Assembly (NCBI GenBank): GCA_024641445.1
Contig: JAHEDA010000011.1
Span: 1-20,108 of the forward strand
Length of the DNA: 20,108 nucleotides
Direction: 5' to 3'
DNA from: Gammaproteobacteria bacterium
GTDB taxonomy: Bacteria; Pseudomonadota; Gammaproteobacteria; UBA6429; Thiohalophilaceae
The position numbers and the translations under genes were made by a program. A model generated the notes under the pieces. The model ran no database searches and had not been told where the DNA came from. It saw only the letters and a program-made list of their open reading frames with translations. Below, one piece after another: positions 15,201 to 19,801 of the stretch. Each line of letters begins with the position of its first letter. Positions within the stretch are counted from its first letter, which is position 1.

Positions 15201-15451
15201 GTAACAAACTGTACGTCCTCACGCAGCGACTCAATGTGAAGTGCCAGGCTCTGAGCGTTACGCTCAACGTGGGTGGTAATGTCATTGAGGACATTGTTAA
15301 CAAGCAGATTGGTCGTATTGTGATAAAACACCCATGCGATCGTCCCGGCTGTAATACTCACCAGTAGTGCGGAGAGCAGGGTGATCTTGTGTGTAATGCC
15401 GAATCTTGTCATATACGCATGGCTATTCGAGGCGTTACCGACTGCCTTCAT
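12287..15451 (-). CDS. Hybrid sensor histidine kinase with PAS and two receiver domains
   Basis: A 1054-residue membrane kinase. Membrane helices at about 22-43 and 335-357 enclose a periplasmic sensor of some 290 residues that looks like a double-Cache domain. A HAMP region (357-410), coiled coil (410-450) and PAS domain (450-562) follow. The kinase core is complete: VSHELRTP with His580, N-box around Asn695-Asn699, DSGPG at 727-731 and GGTGLGL at 756-762. Two receivers follow: first with Glu819/Asp820-821, Asp866 and Lys919; second with Glu946-Asp947, Asp989 and Lys1035. No HPt domain is present. The start at 15451 has no good ribosome site; Met14 (15412) is an alternative. The gene begins 24 nt after the PhnD-like gene and precedes a lone response regulator, so the three probably form one signalling unit. 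The signal is unknown; the neighbourhood suggests a sulfur-related or redox cue. Confidence 0.92.
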   Translation of the reverse strand: MKAVGNASNSHAYMTRFGITHKITLLSALLVSITAGTIAWVFYHNTTNLLVNNVLNDITTHVERNAQSLALHIESLREDVQFVTTMRVASEISETINHNRTNSAARTHLAEQFQLLLKYKPAYLQARLILSNGRELVRVNRDGNVIRSATEADLQDKSHSGYFIAAMHSANDVYLSQIELNREHNEISIPHQPVIRALAKLRNPKTGEVVGLVVVNMDIGQFFAQLNQLYIEQDYKLYITNESGYYLQHPDPNKTFAFEYARQYRAQEDFPLLSKFFVPGNTLHSLKLLPSQTDNHIAVVYTKVQIDQHDPSRFIAIGLNRPYQEIIDSERVVLEPAVIWALVLIALGTLFAYLFARILLTQLTQVIHNIRNFSHNREHKHLPLNRRDEIGILARAFAELAQAVEDSESSLRNLNLNLEQRIIERTRELEHELNQHRETELRLQDSQQMLGAVLDTIPVRLFWKDRQGRYLGCNNLFLQDAHLEHQTQIIGKTDHDMVWHEIADQYIADDRSVMESGNARLNVEVPQTRSDGQVIWLETSRVPLRDHNNKVIGILGTYQDISERKKIERMKNEFISTVSHELRTPLTSIRGALGLIDGGAVGNVPEKMAPLFTIAHNNTERLLLLINDILDIQKIESGQMRFHLQPLELSPFLERTLRDSQTYARHFHVNFQLGELCPDTWLETDPDRLHQVLSNLLSNAAKFSPEHSVVTLTATKQSGVVRISVIDSGPGVPDDFRDQIFKRFSQSDATDTRRAGGTGLGLNISKTITERLGGRIDFTSTVGQGSTFFVELPEKTMARPSGAGKTVNKADDSHHILIIEDDPDVAALLVLLLEDAGQHAETAYTAKQALELVQQQPLRFDAITLDLMLPDMDGFKLLRAIRKLPGLGSLPIIVISAVADATKQKINGGAIEVLEWLNKPIDKAHLLGIIEALPKKQHLPRILHVEDETDAHIVVGKILSGLASLELAKDLATAHTLLQQNTYDLVLLDLQLPDGSGLQLIKHLHALSPPPQIVIFSAHEVSTDVAKAVNSVLLKSQTSNETLLKTIRRILASS

Positions 15452-15475
15452 CGTCGGGTGGAGAGGGCATGTAAA

Positions 15476-16555
15476 TTACTTCAACACGATTGTAGCGGCT
15501 TTTGAGGCAGTATAGCGACGTACTATGTGGTTGGCGAGCCAGGCCATGAGGGTGAGGACGATGATTAACCAGACCCAGCTGGGGATATCTTTGAGTGGCT
15601 GGAAAGAGCCTTGGCCAGGAAGTTGGTTCAGGCTGGCCAGTAGTGATCGCACGGGCTGATAGTCCAGGGGTTGTACCCAGCCCATGTATTGTCCCGCCAT
15701 GGCCGCGGGATTCTTTGCGGTGATGGCAAGGAGGCTGGCCTTTACGATCAGGGCATCGCTTGCAGGAACGTGCGGCAACACCGCAAAGGGCCACTCGGGG
15801 TAGAGTGGGGTGCTGTGGAAGTAGGGAAAGTTGGCGGTCTGTTGTTGATTGATGACGCGGATATATCTCAAGTCCAACTCACCGGCTTCCGCCATGCGTT
15901 CGAGTTGGTCCGTGCGCACGACGCCGACATCGTCATCACCGCTTAGCACCCTTTCTACTACCCGCTGTTGCAGGTCATCGGCGAAGTCGATGCGCTTGAA
16001 GTCTCGTTCTGGATTGATACCTTGGCGTATGAATTCGTACCAGGCCAATTGCCAACCGGCGAAGGCATTGGGGGCAACACCGATAATGGTTTTACCGCGA
16101 AGGTCGTCGAGGCTCTGGATCGAGTCGTGGTCGGCGCGGGTAAAGATTACCGACCCAAAGTGATTTTGTGCAGTGTCACCGCGCTTGTTATTGAGAGTCG
16201 CCAGGGCGGTGGCATGGGCGAAGTGTTCGATGACCACATAAGATGATGGATTGGTAAGGACAAAATCATAGGCCTGACTTCGTGCCGCGATGTTCAATTC
16301 GTTGATGTCCAGGATGGGGTCGAGCTTGAAGTGGTGTTGCGGAATAACCTCATTTAAATAATCAAGCGTAGGCTGCCACTGCGCACGTGCCGCCTCAATC
16401 CCGTTATTGGCGCGCACCGCGACCCTGTATTCTGCACCGAACGCAGGTGTCACACCGCACAGCAATGCCGTCAGTAGGCACAGGACAAGCGGGATCATTA
16501 TAGTAATGTGGTGTGGTGTAACTGCGGGCATGTGGAGCCAGGCACCTGTTTTCAT
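15476..16555 (-). CDS. Membrane-anchored PhnD-like periplasmic binding protein (sensor component)
   Basis: A 359-residue protein. An N-terminal hydrophobic segment (17-40) ending in an AFG-A cleavage-like site is followed by a PhnD-type binding domain (about 42-300). It carries features seen in the sensor halves of TtrS-like kinases: an LTNPSSYVV segment, a GKTIIGVAPNAF segment and TPLYPEWPFA near 245. A single membrane helix at about 327-344 and a short basic tail end it. A free ABC-transporter binding protein would not need such a C-terminal anchor, and no permease or ATPase genes are nearby. With a hybrid kinase 24 nt downstream it looks like the sensing half of a TtrS-type sensor made as a separate protein. 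The ligand could be an oxyanion such as tetrathionate, phosphonate or a relative; not decidable here. The start is uncertain: no clear ribosome site; Met9 and Met20 are alternatives. Confidence 0.82.
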   Translation of the reverse strand: MKTGAWLHMPAVTPHHITIMIPLVLCLLTALLCGVTPAFGAEYRVAVRANNGIEAARAQWQPTLDYLNEVIPQHHFKLDPILDINELNIAARSQAYDFVLTNPSSYVVIEHFAHATALATLNNKRGDTAQNHFGSVIFTRADHDSIQSLDDLRGKTIIGVAPNAFAGWQLAWYEFIRQGINPERDFKRIDFADDLQQRVVERVLSGDDDVGVVRTDQLERMAEAGELDLRYIRVINQQQTANFPYFHSTPLYPEWPFAVLPHVPASDALIVKASLLAITAKNPAAMAGQYMGWVQPLDYQPVRSLLASLNQLPGQGSFQPLKDIPSWVWLIIVLTLMAWLANHIVRRYTASKAATIVLK

Positions 16556-16641
16556 TGACCGCTGATGTTAACAGGGTGATGAAACTCTATATCCCGGTAT
16601 GTTTTAAGGATTCTGTAAACTTTTGTGTCGACATGGAAAAT

Positions 16642-16667
16642 AAAAAAGCCCGGGTCAACCCGGGCTT
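16642..16667 (-). terminator. Rho-independent terminator of the hsp20-degQ unit
   Basis: AAGCCCGGG (16646-16654) pairs perfectly with CCCGGGCTT (16659-16667) around TCAA; on the minus strand the 3' arm leads into six T residues (16642-16647). A second perfect hairpin, CAGTCAG-TCG-CTGACTG (16673-16689), lies between it and the degQ stop at 16693. Confidence 0.92.
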
Positions 16668-16692
16668 CATGTCAGTCAGTCGCTGACTGGTA

Positions 16693-18063
16693 TTATTGTA
16701 GATACAGGAATAACGCACCGTTACCACGTCGAATGTTGAGCAAGAGGGTCTTGCTCTTGTGGGTGACCTTGTTTAACTCATCGACACTCTTCACGTTGTG
16801 CCGATTGGCCGAGACGATCACATCACCGGCGTGCAGGCCCGCAGCAGCGGCGGGGCTGCCCGGTTCCACTGCGGTGATCAGTACACCTTCTATGCGTCCA
16901 TAGAGACGGGTGCCCTCCTCAATGTTAGAGAGGGTAGCGCCTTTAAGATGAGGATTGGCTGCACTGCCCTGACTGCCATCACCCTTGCTATCGGTAATTT
17001 TGGCGGTGACATCCCTGGACTTGCCCTCGTGCAGGATCGTGAGTGTGGCCGTCTCACCCACACGCAATAGCCCCACCGTATTACGCAGGGTCGAGGCGTC
17101 ACGAATCGGATTGCCATTGATCGCGGTGACAATATCGCCGGGTTGCAGGCCTGCATGGGCCGCGGGCGAGCCCTTACTTACCTGAGTAATCACGGCGCCG
17201 TGGCCATCCTTGATATTGAAGGCCTGCGCCAGGGCGGGGGTGAGGTCCTGCGCCTCGGCGCCCAGACGGCCGCGCTTGACCGCACCGTGCTTGACGAGCT
17301 GGTCCATGACCTCGCGCACCATATTAATAGGTATGGCGAAGCCGATGCCGATGTTGCCACCGCTCTGGGAGAAGATGGCCGTGTTGACGCCGATGATCTC
17401 ACCCTTGAGATTCACCAGTGCACCGCCGGAATTGCCGGGGTTGATGGAGGCGTCGGTCTGAATAAAGTCCTCGTAACCCTCGATGCCGAGGCCGCTACGC
17501 CCGAGCGCACTGACGATACCCGAGGTCACGGTCTGACCGAGACCAAAGGGGTTGCCGATGGCAACGACAAAGTCACCCACGCGCATCTTGCCCGAGTCGC
17601 CCAGTGGGAGTGCAGTGAGACCGCCCTCCTTGACCTGAATCACGGCCACATCGGTGTCAGGGTCGGTGCCGATGAGCCTGGCCTTCAGTACGCGATTGTC
17701 ACGGGTCGTGACGGTGATCTCGTCGGCCTTATCGATCACATGATTGTTCGTAATGATGTAACCGTTCTTGGCATCCACCACCACACCAGAGCCGAGGCTC
17801 TGGGTCTTGCGTATCTGCGGTTCATCGGGAACATCAAAGAAGTGGCGAAAGAAGGGGTCATTCATCAGCGGGTTTCCTTCTACCCGCACCGTGCCTGTGG
17901 TGGCGATATTCACCACCGCCGGGGTCGCCTTTTCGAGCATGGGGGCGAGGCTGGGGAACTTGTTGCCGTTACCATCGGCCAACGGGAAGGCCGCCTGGGC
18001 GGAGAGGGAGAGCAGCGCCAGCGCCGCGACGGTGATAGTGCGTATTCTTCCAAGTGATGACAT
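16693..18063 (-). CDS. degQ: DegQ-type periplasmic serine endoprotease with two PDZ domains
   Basis: A 456-residue HtrA-family protease/chaperone for misfolded envelope proteins. A signal peptide covers residues 1-24 (cleavage after SAQA). The trypsin-like domain has the full triad: His108 (NNHVID), Asp138 (DTDVAV) and Ser212 (NPGNSGGAL). PDZ1 spans about 260-350 and PDZ2 about 370-456, both with the carboxylate-binding hydrophobic loop. The segment between the first strands and the LGSG motif (LA loop) is short, which favours DegQ over DegP. The start is supported by AGGA 7 nt upstream. It begins 4 nt after the stop of an Hsp20 gene, so the two are probably cotranslated, linking a cytoplasmic holdase with an envelope protease under one stress response. 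MucD or AlgW are possible alternative names for the same family. Confidence 0.93.
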   Translation of the reverse strand: MSSLGRIRTITVAALALLSLSAQAAFPLADGNGNKFPSLAPMLEKATPAVVNIATTGTVRVEGNPLMNDPFFRHFFDVPDEPQIRKTQSLGSGVVVDAKNGYIITNNHVIDKADEITVTTRDNRVLKARLIGTDPDTDVAVIQVKEGGLTALPLGDSGKMRVGDFVVAIGNPFGLGQTVTSGIVSALGRSGLGIEGYEDFIQTDASINPGNSGGALVNLKGEIIGVNTAIFSQSGGNIGIGFAIPINMVREVMDQLVKHGAVKRGRLGAEAQDLTPALAQAFNIKDGHGAVITQVSKGSPAAHAGLQPGDIVTAINGNPIRDASTLRNTVGLLRVGETATLTILHEGKSRDVTAKITDSKGDGSQGSAANPHLKGATLSNIEEGTRLYGRIEGVLITAVEPGSPAAAAGLHAGDVIVSANRHNVKSVDELNKVTHKSKTLLLNIRRGNGALFLYLQ

Positions 18064-18067
18064 ATTG

Positions 18068-18568
18068 TTATCCTGCGTTGATATTAATGCGACGACCGCC
18101 AGGGGTCGGTGCCCGTTTGGGCAGGGTTACGCTCAAAACGCCACGCCTGTAACGGGCCTGGGTGCGGGCCTCATCGACACTGGCTGGCAGGGGAATCGCA
18201 CGTTCAAAGCGACCGTAGGCACACTCTAACAATGAATAGCGCCCATTGTTGTGCTCGCGCCGGGCCTGCTTATCCCCCCGTATCACCAGACAGTCGTCTA
18301 CCACGCTGAGGTCGAAGTCATCGGCCTCCAGGCCCGCCGCCTCCATGCGCACGATGACCTCATTGGTGGTCTCCTGCACCTCGGCGGTGAGGAATCCCCA
18401 GCGTGCCCCGTTCAGCATCAACTGGTCGGAAGGCGTTTCAACCTCGCGACGTACAGGATTAAATCGCGTTAGTGCCTGTGCGCTGCGTTCACGCAAGTGT
18501 TGCCAACCCTCACTCAGGTTGTCCCACATACGATTGAGGCCGTGACTTAGTTGCTCCAGTGTACTCAT
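18068..18568 (-). CDS. Hsp20 small heat-shock protein, divergent member
   Basis: A 166-residue alpha-crystallin-type holdase that keeps unfolding proteins soluble. The N-terminal 40 residues are amphipathic (Trp-rich: RMWDNLSEGW); the crystallin domain spans about 55-150 with the RRGVLSVTLPK strand, and the tail holds the I-x-I anchor (ININ). Compared with its neighbour at 18844 it has a longer, less typical middle region and lacks the usual charged GERK segment, having RGDKQARREHNNGRY instead. The open frame continues 26 codons upstream, but GGGAGG placed 6 nt before the ATG at 18568 decides the start. It is first of a two-gene unit with degQ. Its promoter was not clearly seen; TTGACC on the minus strand (plus 18686-18691) is a possible -35 without a good -10. 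Confidence 0.88.
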   Translation of the reverse strand: MSTLEQLSHGLNRMWDNLSEGWQHLRERSAQALTRFNPVRREVETPSDQLMLNGARWGFLTAEVQETTNEVIVRMEAAGLEADDFDLSVVDDCLVIRGDKQARREHNNGRYSLLECAYGRFERAIPLPASVDEARTQARYRRGVLSVTLPKRAPTPGGRRININAG

Positions 18569-18843
18569 GGCGTTCCTCCCAATACGACAACGTGGTGGTG
18601 CCGTCTGGTTGAGGCTAGAGACTGGCCGCACCGTGAAAAAGTTCAATCTTGAAGGTTAATTTGCTGAAGCGGTGCTTGCGGTGTTGGTCAAGGACTCACA
18701 ATGCTCATTTACTAACGTGTAAACTCCGCTTGTTCGTCCTTGCCCGCCTTGCTATCACTCGCTTGAACAAATTAACTATAGAATTGTGCTATCACCCATA
18801 GGCATGGCGGGGTGCCATGCCTTATCGGGTGACGGGTCGAACA
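18569..18843. other. Spacer between the two Hsp20 genes
   Basis: About 275 bp holding the promoter of the hsp20-degQ unit and the 3' end of the other Hsp20 transcript. Apart from the large hairpin at 18792-18832 I see no gene and no confident sigma-32 promoter. Confidence 0.4.
18792..18832. terminator. Large hairpin downstream of the upstream Hsp20 gene, no T tract
   Basis: Perfect 9-bp inner stem AGGCATGGC/GCCATGCCT (18800-18808, 18814-18822) is extended by TCACCC/GGGTGA (18792-18797, 18827-18832) with two single-base bulges. It starts 11 nt past the stop at 18844. No T run follows on either strand, so it may stabilise the mRNA end or act as a weak or factor-assisted terminator. Confidence 0.5.
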
Positions 18844-19281
18844 TTAACCGTTAACGCTGATCTTGCGTGGTTGGGTCTTTTCCTGCTTCGGGATCGTGAT
18901 CTCCAACACACCGTTCTTGCTGGTGGCGTTGATCTTCTCCGCATCGGCGGTGTCGGGCATGGTGAAGCGACGATAGAAACTGCCGTAGCTGCGCTCGATG
19001 CGCTTGTAGCCCTCGCGGTTTTCCTCGTGCTCGGCCTTGCGTTCACCCTTGATGGTGAGCATGCCGTTCTCCATGTGGACATCGATGTCCTTGGGGTCGA
19101 CACCGGGGATGTCGGCCTTGATAACAAAGCGCTTGGCCTCTTCCTTCACATCGACCGAGGGTGACCAGTCGCTGGTGACGGCGCTGCCATTCTCAGTGGC
19201 GCCACGCTGGTCATACATGCGGTCCATCTCCTTGCGTAGTTGCTCCATCATGCTCCAGGGTTCATAACGTACGAGTGCCAT
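18844..19281 (-). CDS. Hsp20 small heat-shock protein, typical class
   Basis: A 145-residue ATP-independent holdase of the cytoplasm. The sequence has the classic parts: N-terminal MALVRYEPW, crystallin domain about 40-135 with the FVIKADIPGVDPKDIDV and GERKAEHEENREGY segments, the A-x3-NGVLEITIPK strand, and an I-x-V tail (KISV). Length is typical. GAGGAG lies 7 nt before the ATG. It reads from a promoter at 19354-19383 with an FNR-like site upstream, and ends at a large hairpin. It is separated from the second Hsp20 gene by 275 nt, so the pair are probably independent units rather than one operon, although read-through is possible. Confidence 0.95.
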   Translation of the reverse strand: MALVRYEPWSMMEQLRKEMDRMYDQRGATENGSAVTSDWSPSVDVKEEAKRFVIKADIPGVDPKDIDVHMENGMLTIKGERKAEHEENREGYKRIERSYGSFYRRFTMPDTADAEKINATSKNGVLEITIPKQEKTQPRKISVNG

Positions 19282-19315
19282 AACATATCTCCTCTAACAT
19301 TCAATTTGCGGTATG

Positions 19316-19335
19316 CGTTGTATGTACCGACAACG
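19316..19335 (-). promoter_or_regulatory. Small hairpin in the Hsp20 leader
   Basis: CGTTGT (19316-19321) and ACAACG (19330-19335) form a 6-bp stem with an 8-nt loop, about 35 nt before the ATG. It does not include the ribosome site. Confidence 0.3.
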
Positions 19336-19353
19336 ACAGGTGCGGTTAGGAGC

Positions 19354-19383
19354 GATATAGGTCTAGCCCTAGCGCTGATCAAG
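19354..19383 (-). promoter_or_regulatory. Promoter of the Hsp20 gene (sigma-70, possibly also sigma-32)
   Basis: Minus-strand TTGATC (plus 19377-19382) and TATATC (plus 19354-19359) are 17 bp apart. The same bases read as CTTGATC-N14-ACCTATAT, 6 of 8 at the heat-shock -10. The two readings overlap, so sigma choice is open. Predicted start is near 19347. Confidence 0.5.
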
Positions 19384-19411
19384 TCTCTGCCCAGAGCGAG
19401 ATGGGATTTCG

Positions 19412-19425
19412 CTGATCCGGATCAA
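19412..19425 (-). promoter_or_regulatory. FNR/ANR-like box upstream of the Hsp20 gene
   Basis: Minus-strand TTGAT-CCGG-ATCAG matches the FNR consensus TTGAT-N4-ATCAA at 9 of 10 positions; the core TGATCCGGATCA (19413-19424) is a perfect palindrome. Its centre falls at about -71.5 from the predicted Hsp20 start, one of the class I activator positions of the CRP/FNR family. Confidence 0.45.
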
Positions 19426-19486
19426 TTTTTCTCCCTCGTGAGTGCCTGCTAACCCCGAAACCAGCGTAATTTCAGGTATATTAGTG

Positions 19487-19502
19487 CCACTATATATTGT
19501 GG
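19487..19502. promoter_or_regulatory. NrdR box 1
   Basis: CCACTATATATTGTGG matches the NrdR consensus (acaCwAtATaTwGtgt) at 14 of 16 positions. NrdR represses ribonucleotide reductase genes; the nrdJ start is 300 bp downstream. Confidence 0.75.
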
Positions 19503-19510
19503 TTTGTGCC

Positions 19511-19519
19511 TGTGGATGG
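19511..19519 (-). promoter_or_regulatory. Degenerate DnaA box
   Basis: TGTGGATGG differs from the inverted DnaA box TGTGGATAA at the last two bases; it lies 23 bp upstream of a perfect box in the same orientation. Confidence 0.35.
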
Positions 19520-19533
19520 ACTGTGCACAGGCC

Positions 19534-19542
19534 TGTGGATAA
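19534..19542 (-). promoter_or_regulatory. Perfect DnaA box in the nrdJ upstream region
   Basis: The minus strand reads TTATCCACA, the high-affinity DnaA site. DnaA control of ribonucleotide reductase is known for Escherichia coli nrdAB, so a similar link to replication initiation is plausible. Confidence 0.6.
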
Positions 19543-19549
19543 ACTGGAG

Positions 19550-19568
19550 ATACAGTTATTAACTGTAT
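19550..19568. promoter_or_regulatory. 19-bp perfect palindrome, probable operator
   Basis: ATACAGTTA-T-TAACTGTAT is a perfect odd-length palindrome. It lies between the DnaA box and the candidate nrdJ promoter and overlaps an alternative -35 (TTAACT 19559-19564, 17 bp from AATAAT 19582-19587). I do not recognise the regulator. Confidence 0.5.
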
Positions 19569-19614
19569 GAAATATAAAGCTAATAATCTGTTTTCTTGAG
19601 TGAGTTACAGATTG

Positions 19615-19643
19615 TTGACAGGATCGATCCAGCCGCATAAGCT
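19615..19643 (+). promoter_or_regulatory. Candidate nrdJ promoter
   Basis: A perfect -35 TTGACA (19615-19620) is 17 bp from TAAGCT (19638-19643), a poor -10 (3 of 6). Predicted start near 19650 would put NrdR box 2 right at the start site, as expected for a repressor. The upstream alternative with AATAAT at 19582-19587 cannot be excluded. Confidence 0.45.
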
Positions 19644-19652
19644 ACCCCTCCA

Positions 19653-19668
19653 ACACTACATATAGTGT
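19653..19668. promoter_or_regulatory. NrdR box 2
   Basis: ACACTACATATAGTGT matches the NrdR consensus at 15 of 16 positions. Centre-to-centre distance to box 1 is 166 bp, much more than the usual close pair. Confidence 0.8.
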
Positions 19669-19670
19669 TT

Positions 19671-19764
19671 TGTCTCTGAAGCGCACGGAACGGCGGGTCC
19701 GCAAGGGTTTTTACAAGGGGATACACCGTATTTACCAGAGACAGGCACCGGGCGGCACTGGTGC
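19671..19764 (+). promoter_or_regulatory. Potential structured 5' leader of nrdJ
   Basis: TGTCTCTG (19671-19678) pairs perfectly with CAGAGACA (19736-19743 region), enclosing ACGG/CCGT (19685-19688, 19726-19729) and a small GCG/CGC hairpin (19693-19702). A second hairpin, GCACC/GGTGC (19745-19749, 19760-19764), follows directly. The ribosome site at 19786-19790 is 22 nt further. No B12-box consensus of cobalamin riboswitches was found. Conserved leader RNAs upstream of nrdJ have been described (nrdJ motif), but membership cannot be judged without a covariance model. Confidence 0.4.
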
Positions 19765-19801
19765 GAGCAGTAACTATAACAACACGGAGGAATCACTCAG
19801 C

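Noticed and set aside
17143..18057. A 304-codon open frame on the + strand opposite degQ.
   Set aside because: It is fully antisense to a well-supported protease gene, has no family motif and no proper ribosome site; it reflects high GC codon bias.
18569..18646. An upstream ATG that would lengthen the divergent Hsp20 by 26 residues.
   Set aside because: The internal ATG at 18568 has a near-perfect ribosome site and the resulting length is normal for the family.
16693..19281. A transmissible protein-quality-control island (Hsp20 genes plus DegP-type protease).
   Set aside because: The other hallmark genes (ClpK/ClpG, FtsH, thioredoxin, KefB and others) and mobility genes are absent, and the flanks look chromosomal.
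19345..19352. Minus-strand CTCCTAAC is complementary to the Hsp20 ribosome site region (GTTAGAGGAG), suggesting an RNA thermometer.
   Set aside because: The segment lies at or upstream of the start predicted from the promoter at 19354-19383, so most of it would not be in the transcript. It would only be viable if an earlier start exists.
19669..19801. A cobalamin riboswitch upstream of nrdJ.
   Set aside because: No B12-box or conserved core was recognised; GGCACTG at about 19754-19760 resembles a short core fragment only. Kept as an unassigned structured leader.
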